A stretch of DNA of 64,000 bases, from positions 6,846-70,845 of the forward strand of contig MEHQ01001230.1 of assembly GCA_008828725.1 (NCBI GenBank). Direction: 5' to 3'. The position numbers and the translations under genes were made by a program. Below the pieces are notes generated by a model that worked only from the letters and a program-made list of their open reading frames with translations, was not told the DNA's origin and made no database searches. The DNA is from Saccharina japonica (lineage: Eukaryota > Sar > Phaeophyceae > Laminariales > Laminariaceae). Below are positions 14,801 to 23,800 of the stretch, one piece after another. Each line of letters begins with the position of its first letter. The first letter of the stretch is position 1.

Positions 14801-17800
14801 GGTCGTACGACTACGGCCATGCACGATAGTGAATACACCCGCCCCCCCCGCCCTCTCCCAAGCAATGGCTGCCGGGTCGGTGAAAAGCTGACGTGCTCCG
14901 TCCCGGCATTGTAGGAATACGAGGGTCTATGGTGATACGACCACGGCCATGCGTGACAATAAGTACCCACCCCCCTCCCCTCGCAAATATATGGAAAAAA
15001 CGTAATGAGCGCCCGACTGTTGGAGGTGTCTCTATGATCTATTAGGAGTAGGAACGGTGCTCCGTCTCGAAAAGGATGCGGGGTCAATGGTGACATGACT
15101 AAGGCAAGCAACAAAAGAAAACGCCCCCTCTGCCTGGTTAGTGAAAACCCAACATACTCCGTCTCGGCATTGTAGGGATGCGAGGGTCTATGGCCACACG
15201 ACCACGGCCATGCAAGACATGAGTACCCCCCCCCCTCGACTCGCCCAACACCTCACAACGCCTCGTGCTTGGTGCGAGCAATGACTGACGGGTCGGTGAA
15301 AACCCAACGTGCTCCGTCCCGGCATTGTAGGGACGCGAGGGTCTATGGTTCATACGACTACGTTCATGCAAGACATGAGTACACCCGCCCCCCCCCTTCG
15401 CCCCCCCCGCCCCTTTACCTGCATGTTCTCGCCGGACGCGCCCAAGACGATGAAGAAGACCGCGGGCACCGCGAGCATGGTCAGGGGCAGGATGGCGAAG
15501 TGCTGGTACTTCCGGCTCACCCAGCTCCACAGCACGCCGCACGCCACGCACGGCAGGCAGAGGATAAGTGACCTGGGCGTTGCGAGAGACAACAGAAGAG
15601 AGGGAGGGACACGATGATCGGAACATATATAGGAATGTCACAGATGCACTTGCCATGGACCTGTTTCGACAACATCTACGTAAATATTCTTGGAACTAGC
15701 TAATAGTAGTGGACAGCACAGTACACCTACTATTAATAAGAAAACGAGCAATAAGGAAAGGTGATACTGACAGGAGGACTAAAAAATGCGGGAGTCGTTA
15801 TACTGAAGTTAGTGCAGAAATATAGCGCCGATTCTCAAAGTAAGAATAAGAAATCTAGCCTGGATCATTTTTCCTGTTTCTTATTAGGGGTCCTTTGCTA
15901 ATGTAGACAGTTACAGTATTGCCTCGTCAGCAACGCCTCCAGAGCTGAACTCCCATTGTTGGGGGGAAAATACTAGGACTTCGTGTGGGTACTTCTACAA
16001 GGGCAAGAGTCTGCCCACCCACGGCGATGGGGGAGGGGTCTATCGTACGAGTACAGCTTGTGTCTTTCCTACAGCAGTAGTATCATCTCTTTAACCTTTT
16101 TAGAGGCTTGTTTATAGTATAAAGGGAAACAAGTTGACGAAAACAAACGTTTCTTAAAAGGGAAACGAGTTGACGAAAACCAATGTTTCTTACAGCATCA
16201 GCCGCTCGATGGAACGCGGGCTGCTACGTACAGGTCAGGCGGTCATGGCCATTAACTTTCTTCGGGAGCTCAGGTATGGCCGACGTAACGTGCGACCCAA
16301 ACGTACGGTAATGTCTATATATAGTCTAGGAAGAGCGTGCGGCCGTATGTACGCATACGTGTCACCATGCCGTGCACGTATCGGAAAACGCCTTCTATAT
16401 ACCGCAGAGAGAACGCCTTCTATATACTGCGGAAACCCACGCTTATGTCGTGTGGCCGATGCTGTAATCGTCACAATTTTTACACATTATATTCTCTCTG
16501 AAGCCCCAAAGAGGTCAACGTCGGACTCCAACACAAACACTTGTAGGGCACGCGCGTAGCATCAGCTATGGTATGCTGCACGCTCACACCAGGCGTGCAC
16601 CTAGCAAACGAAACACAAAACATCCGACACCTCACCATACAGATCCAGACAGGGTCGGGGGGGGGGGGGGGGGGTATACTCATGTCGTGCACGGCCGTAG
16701 CCGTATGACCATAGACCCTCGCATCCCTGCAATGCCGGGACGGAGCACGTTGGGTTTTCACCAACCAGGCAGACATTGCTTGCACCAAGCGCGGGGGGGG
16801 TGAACTTAAAAGTAAAACTTTGAAAACATAAAATGAAAAAAAACGTTGAAAGAAACATTGGATTTTGTTTTTTTCGTAACTTCATCCAGGAATCCCCCAT
16901 CCCACACCGGCCGCACGGGTTTGTTTTTCATTGTGGCGTTCTTAGGAATTTGGCGTCGTTTTGTCTTTTTTTTTTCCCGTGCGCCCCTGCCCACACTAAC
17001 AGGATACTTCCACGTATGACCGTACCTGTTTATCAGTAGTGCTATCGCTGTATATACAATACGTACACGGGGTTCCCAAAAGGAAACCTGTAAGAGCAGT
17101 ACGAGGTGCATACCTCGCGTTTAGAAGAAGCCCCCACGTGTTGATGCCTTGGATGTCCTGGCCAGTGGACAATGCCAGACCGGCCTCGAGGCAGAACAGT
17201 CCGATGAAAGCCAGGTAACCGCCCACCTTCACACACACGAAAAAACGCCGCCGGCGATACAAACATTTTCAGAGCGTTTCGTGCCACCAGCAAAACGGTA
17301 ACAGACATAAATTCGAGCCACCTCCAGTAGCATTGTCAGAGCGATTCCAGAGCTTCGATAAAGCAGAATATCGGCGATTCATATTCGTTCGGGTTTTCAT
17401 GCTCTTGTGATCTCGTATCGTATTCGGTTGTGACTGCTTCTGGTCACCTCGCCGCCTCCTTCTAATCGTCTGCTGTGCGTGAAGTCACCACATTTACGTT
17501 GCGTCCGGAGTTGACATAGCAACCCCCCTCAGGAGGGATGCATGGCCAATGATTAAATGGTTAAGGCAAGCAACGAATGAGAACGCCCCCCCCCCCCAAG
17601 GGTCAAATGACTAAGGCAAGCAACAAATGAGTACGCCCCCCCCCCCCTCCTCTCCCACTCTTGCACACACTTGCCTTGAAGCGAGAAACGCTGGCACGCA
17701 TCTAAAGTGTGTTTGTTGTACCTTGGTGCTCGCTCCGACGTTACGGTCGTATAAACATGGAGCAAGGGATGCACCTAAATTTTCACATCCCCGACAGATC

Positions 17801-20800
17801 ACCGACATATCAGCTACAGATAGATCAGGATCTAGACCTTTCAGGGCAGATATATTCCTGATCTGTATGATCTGTATTATCTGTATGATCTAGCTCATGT
17901 TGCCGCGTGGGAGCCGTATAATCTGGATGATCTATGAATAGTACAAATTCTCTGGATTTGATCTGCACTACTCACAGATCCTGCACAACATCTCACAGTG
18001 GTAGGTTAGGATCTACTAGACGATCTGTATGATCTGTATGATCTGTAGATGTTGATATCTATTCGACGTGTGACATTATACAAATTAATCAAGCGGCGTG
18101 ACCCAGGGAATGTTGCGGCCAGGGACTGCATGCAGACAACGACGCCGACGCCATTGAAAAGTGCTCGGAACTAGGAGGCTGTCGATCGTGGCTCGTGCTG
18201 CTGCTGCTGCTACCGCTGTTACTGCTGCTGCTGCGCTGCTACTGCGGTTAAGACTGTTGCTTATGTTGCTGTTGCTCTTGATGTGACTGCTACCGCTGTT
18301 GCTGCTGCCGCTTCTGCTGCTGCCGCTGTTCTTGCTGCTGCCGCTGTTTTTGCTGCTGCCGCTGTTCTTGCTGCTACCGCTACTACTGCTGATACTGCCA
18401 TTTTCCCCACCAGGGGCACCGGCAGGTGCTGCTGTTCTTGTTGCTGCTGCTACTGCCGCTTGTATTGCTGCTGCTACTGCTGCTACTACTGCTGCTACTA
18501 CAGCTACTACATGCTGCTACTGCTACAACATACTGCTACTGCAACATACTGCCATTACGCACTGCTGCTGCTGCTACATGCTGCCACTGCTGTGTTCTCA
18601 CCACGGGCATCGGCAGGTAGGCCACGAACCTCGCCAGCTTGAGCTTACCCAGCAGCACCAGGGCCACACCAAGCGACGCGGTCGCGAGGGCAGTCGCCGC
18701 CAAAGCAGTCGCAACTGCCTCGTCTGGCGTCTTCCCCTCCGCGAGGACCCTCTCCGCGACGTAGGTCGTCATCCTTGACAAGAAAATCAGGCCGGCGTCC
18801 TGCACATCACACACCCGCACGAAAACCATTGGCATATCATACACACGACCGATCACGCGCGCGTGTGGGGTAAGTCGAGTGTGCACCTCGAGTTAAGAGC
18901 CCCTTGTGACAGCCGTGAGCCGGAATAAGTGCTTTTAACTACACATTGCTCTTATTTGTAGGTGGACATACATCACTTTTTTGTGTAGGCGGGACTTGGT
19001 TGCTTTTTAAGTGCCGAAATGTCTTAACTCAAGTAGGCCTACTTTAAACCGATGTACCGACCGCAAATAACTAAGGTTACAACAAAGTATCGACCCACAA
19101 AAAACATGGAGCGAATACAAACGTTCTGGGTGTAGGGGGAGGGGGGGGTGAAATAAGTTATTTTCGCAAGTCAGTGGCACAGTGAGCCACCCGTTCACAT
19201 CGCCCAGCCAACACATACAAGGCATGCGTGGATACAATTAACAAATTTAGTTATTGAAAAATAGTTGAGCAATTTCTATGAGTTAACATTAATAGTGTTG
19301 ATAGCGTGAATTGATACATTGCTTTTCTGGGAGACTATGCACCCCATTCTAGGCGATGCCCCGCCAGATAACGCTTTGGAAATCCTTTGAGTAGAAGTCA
19401 GCTCGAGCGGGGGGGGGCGACGACGGGAGCGATGGGAAGGGGGATGGTGATGTTGTCAAGCCCGAATACTACTCTGTTTTTTGGGGGGGGGTTACAGTAC
19501 TCAATAGTTGCGCGCCTTGATAATTTGACCATTGGCCGCGCATCCCTTTCGACACGGAGAATACTATTTGGGGTGGGTCACAATTAATTGATATTTTGGT
19601 TGTTTTGGAGACGTAAATCGAGTGTAAGGGGAGGTGGTTGCCAGTAAACATTTTCGCATTTCGGGGACACATCAATGGTTGGCGAAAGGTTACGTTGTGT
19701 TTCGGATCCGTTGGCCTCAACGGTATCAACTTGTTCCCGTTGGCCCCAACGGTAACAACGGAAGTGCCAGTGGCAGCAGTGGCGGGGTCCGTACGCACTA
19801 CGAATGCCAACTGCGCGATGTTTATATTCTAGCTAGTAGCTAGAATCTAAACCACGACGGGTAGACATAAAAATCCCGCAGCAGCGTAGGCAGCAGCAGC
19901 AGCAGCAAGCAGCAATATCAGCAGCAGCAGCAATAGCAGCAGCAGCAGAAGCGGCGTATCTTCACGCACGGGTGGGAGAACTTGCGTACGGTGGTAGCAG
20001 TAAGATAAACTGGTTTGTTGCTAAGGGGAAGGGTAGTGTAGTGTAGGGTAGCGTAGGGTAAGGTAAGGTGGGTAAGGTAGGGTAATATAGGGTAGGGTAG
20101 GGTACGGTACGGTAAGGTACGATAGGGAACAGTAGCGTACCATGGTTGAGGCTCCGTGCTGCCAGTAACTGCTAGCTCTCAGCGACCACTACAAGGGTGG
20201 AGCATCAACAGCGACGGTTCATGACAAAATCTGGACGCTGAGGCCTACCTCCGACAGTACGCCCAGCGCTAGCACAAGCTGCAACGCGACTCTCAACCGC
20301 GCGCGCTCCATCACCAGACTTCCCTTTTTAAGCAAGGGGGCATCTTGCTAAATTGGCCTCAGACCCCCGCCTCACAAGCGGTTCTTAATAGGATGCAGCT
20401 CACCCTTCATGCGACTCGCTCAACATCTCACGGCGCTTCGGGCTTGGTGCTAGCAATGTCTGTCTGGTCGGTGAAAACCCGACATGCTCCGTCCCGGCAT
20501 TGTAGGGATGCGAGGGTCTATGGTCATACGACTACGGCCATGCATGAAAATGAAGTGCACCCCTCCCCCCTCTCTCCTGCTACCCCGGGTAGCCTGGTCG
20601 ACTACATACCTCAACCCTAGTGGGAGTTGATTAACTTGAATACAGAATAGAGGGAATAAATGATGGGGTGGAAATGACGACAATATCATCGCCAAACACA
20701 CGAAGCGGCGCCGGCTTCTAGGCTAGGGGACGACGATTCCAGAAGAGTGACTCTAGGGGACGACGATTCTAGAAGTTGGACTCCAATAGAAGGAGTTGCA

Positions 20801-23800
20801 TGTACGACAGCATGATGAGCTGCAGTATGCCGCACGGTCGAACTACATACGATACATATCGCCCTTCTAGCCTTCTTGTGCGATATATATATATCGCTAC
20901 AACATGGGCTTAGGGTTCTATCCCAACATGGTTGGAACGCCCGCGGGTGGGAAATCATGGAGTGGATGCCCGATTCAACAAGAACAGTTTTTTTTTTTCA
21001 ACTTGGGCAAGACTTGGGGGGCATAAAACGCGCGGCCAAGGCTTACCTGAACTTGGCCGATGGCGAAAGGAAGCGTGCTGGCCAGGGAGAAAACCGTCTG
21101 GTGGACCATGCTGGAAGAGCAGCACCGGAGAGCAGACGATGGGGGTGACAGCGACGTGACACAATGACACCGAACGCGACACAGGTGTGTGTGTGCCCGG
21201 TTCTGGATCTCTCTTTTCCCTCCCGACCTCTGTGATACGGCCTCTCGGCCTCTTTATGATACGGCCACTGCACGCTCATGTTTTCTGAGCAAGCCTCTTT
21301 GCACCACTACATCAATCACATTCTGGGAAGAAATTTCTTGGAATTAGAGCTGGGTACTATAATTATCCAGGAGAATAAAGGGAGGACGAAGGTTTCAACT
21401 TTCGGCGGAATAAAATGTATCTTGCTACAAGTATAATCTTACTTCAACTAATATGTCATACGGTCGAAGCATCATATCCATATAAAATTCAACGTTATTC
21501 AGTCGTAAACATCTACCTAGTATGTATGATAAATAAAAAAGACCCCCCCATGCTCCGTCTCGAAAGGGATGCGTGGTCAATGGTCAAATGACTAAGGCAA
21601 GCAACAAATGAGTACGCCCCACCCCCCCCCCCGTGGTTCCCGAAGAAGGGTATACTCACAGGGAGTCTCGGTCTATACATTTAAAAGCTCTCGTGTCGTT
21701 ACCTAACCTCCGATCAACTGAAAACCCTAACTACAAGTTAGTTGTTTCCGCTCAAACTGCAGGGGGTTTCCCCTCAACGGCGTTCTCGCCAAGCCGTGCT
21801 CACAGGACCTTAAGGTGTCTTTGCTTCTCGAGAACACACCTGGGCGGGGTTCAGCATCCCTCAGTACATATATGGCATTGCATTGTCTGCTTACTGCATT
21901 ACAACCTAGTATCTCTGTGTCGTGGTTTAGTGACCACATAACTTGTACCAGGTATCTCTCTAGGATAAATAATCGGCATGGGCACTGGGCGTGCTGTGTG
22001 CTGGATGTCGACGGGTAGAAATATCGGTTTAGTGCGAACAACACACACAGAGTCACGCTGCTATATACGTATTAATAGTTGTGATGTCACTACTGCAACC
22101 AGATATATATATATATATATATATACGTGTACATTATATATATATCATACGATACCAGGTATGTTACGTAAATAATGTACACACAGCATTATTTATAGAT
22201 GTGTATTGTGTATCATATGCCAATAAAACAATATGAGTACGTAGCCATCGATTAATGTTTGTCCATGCCTTTTCGCAGGTGCTCATCCACCCGGGCCTTT
22301 CCGAATCCGAAGATATTCGTACCTACTCGTAGTGTGAAGAGTTACTCCGAGCAATAGTATAACAATCAATGAATGACACCAGTGACAAGTTCATCAACAA
22401 CAAATTGATGTTTGTCCACGCCTTTCCGAAGGTCTATAAGCATACCAGGTATCTCGTTAAAAATGTGGTTCTCACACGAACTCATCGCCAAAATCTAGTC
22501 CGTGGCCACTATTAATAGACCGTCCCAATACACAGGACACAAAAATAGCGTTTGTCCAGTAATATTCAATCCAAAGGTTCCTTACATTTGGGAACAGAGG
22601 GATATATTGATAGTCTACTGAAGCATTGAGTACACGCATACTAAAAACACGAGCACTGCTACTGTGAGAAAGACAGGCTCAGATTTGTAGGGACATAAGA
22701 AATTCGGATGCACTATTTTCCCAAGTAACAAATCCACCTTGGGCCAAAATCCCCGTCTCTCACTACCAATAGCTACGACTCGTACACAGCGCTGCAATAC
22801 TGCGAGCGTACGGATATTTTATCAATAGGACCTATTGATACTGCCCACCAGGTATTGATTAATAGCTACACCGTACAAGCGAACAAGCGTTTTATCAGTA
22901 GGACCTATTGGCAATACCTATGGAATAGTAGCTACGACGTACACCGCGCTCCTTACCGGTACTGCAAGCGTACGAGCGTGTTATCAATAGAACCTATAGG
23001 CAATACCTATCAGTGATATTATTATCCGATGATACTCGATACCTCGCCATGGGCCAACCGCTGAGATCATATATATCGCGATCGAAGTATTACACTCAGC
23101 TAGCAAAGATGAGCTTCGACGAAATCCTCGAGCTCACAGCTGTTGTTTTTTTAATTTTTTAATATATCATTACGAGCGACCTCGTATACTGTCTGTAGCA
23201 CTCAGAACACACAAATGAACCTAACAAACATGTTCATATTCCCTATACTACAGTATGTTCCTCCACAACATGTATACGAAGCATTTATATTACGGGGGAC
23301 TGTAGTAACTAGTAAATAGGACCTACGGCACACACAAACCTACCGTATGTATTTACATACTTAGTATATTTACTATTAATAACAATATTTGGCATTTAAT
23401 ATGGCCCCCCGTACGTAGTGAAAATAGTTACGTACCTGCTGAAGAGAAGCAGCTTGGCTAAGGCAGGCATGTAAGGCACGAACACGGAATGCCTGTTGTG
23501 AAGTAAGGGGGAAAATCAAGACAGAGAAGAGACAGCACGATAACGAACGGTAAAACGAACGCGAAGAGGACAAGGAAAAAGGGGCGGGNTAGTCGTAACT
23601 CAGATCCGGGGTCACAAAGTAGGCTCCTCTCCCTCCTCCCCCACTACGGTTCTTGCCTTGCATTTTTATCGCGAGAAGATTTCAGCACTTTCTTCCCTCG
23701 TCAACTCTCGTCGAATTTTGCTTACCCACGCTATAATATGCGCTCTCGACAGACGGTGTCATTTGAGAATAAAAACTTCCATGGGGAGAATCGAACCCTC

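Noticed and set aside
20035..20135. TAGGG-rich stretch as an interstitial telomere
   Set aside because: Units vary (GGTAAGG, GGGTAC, GGGTAATA) and do not match TTAGGG; simple low complexity.
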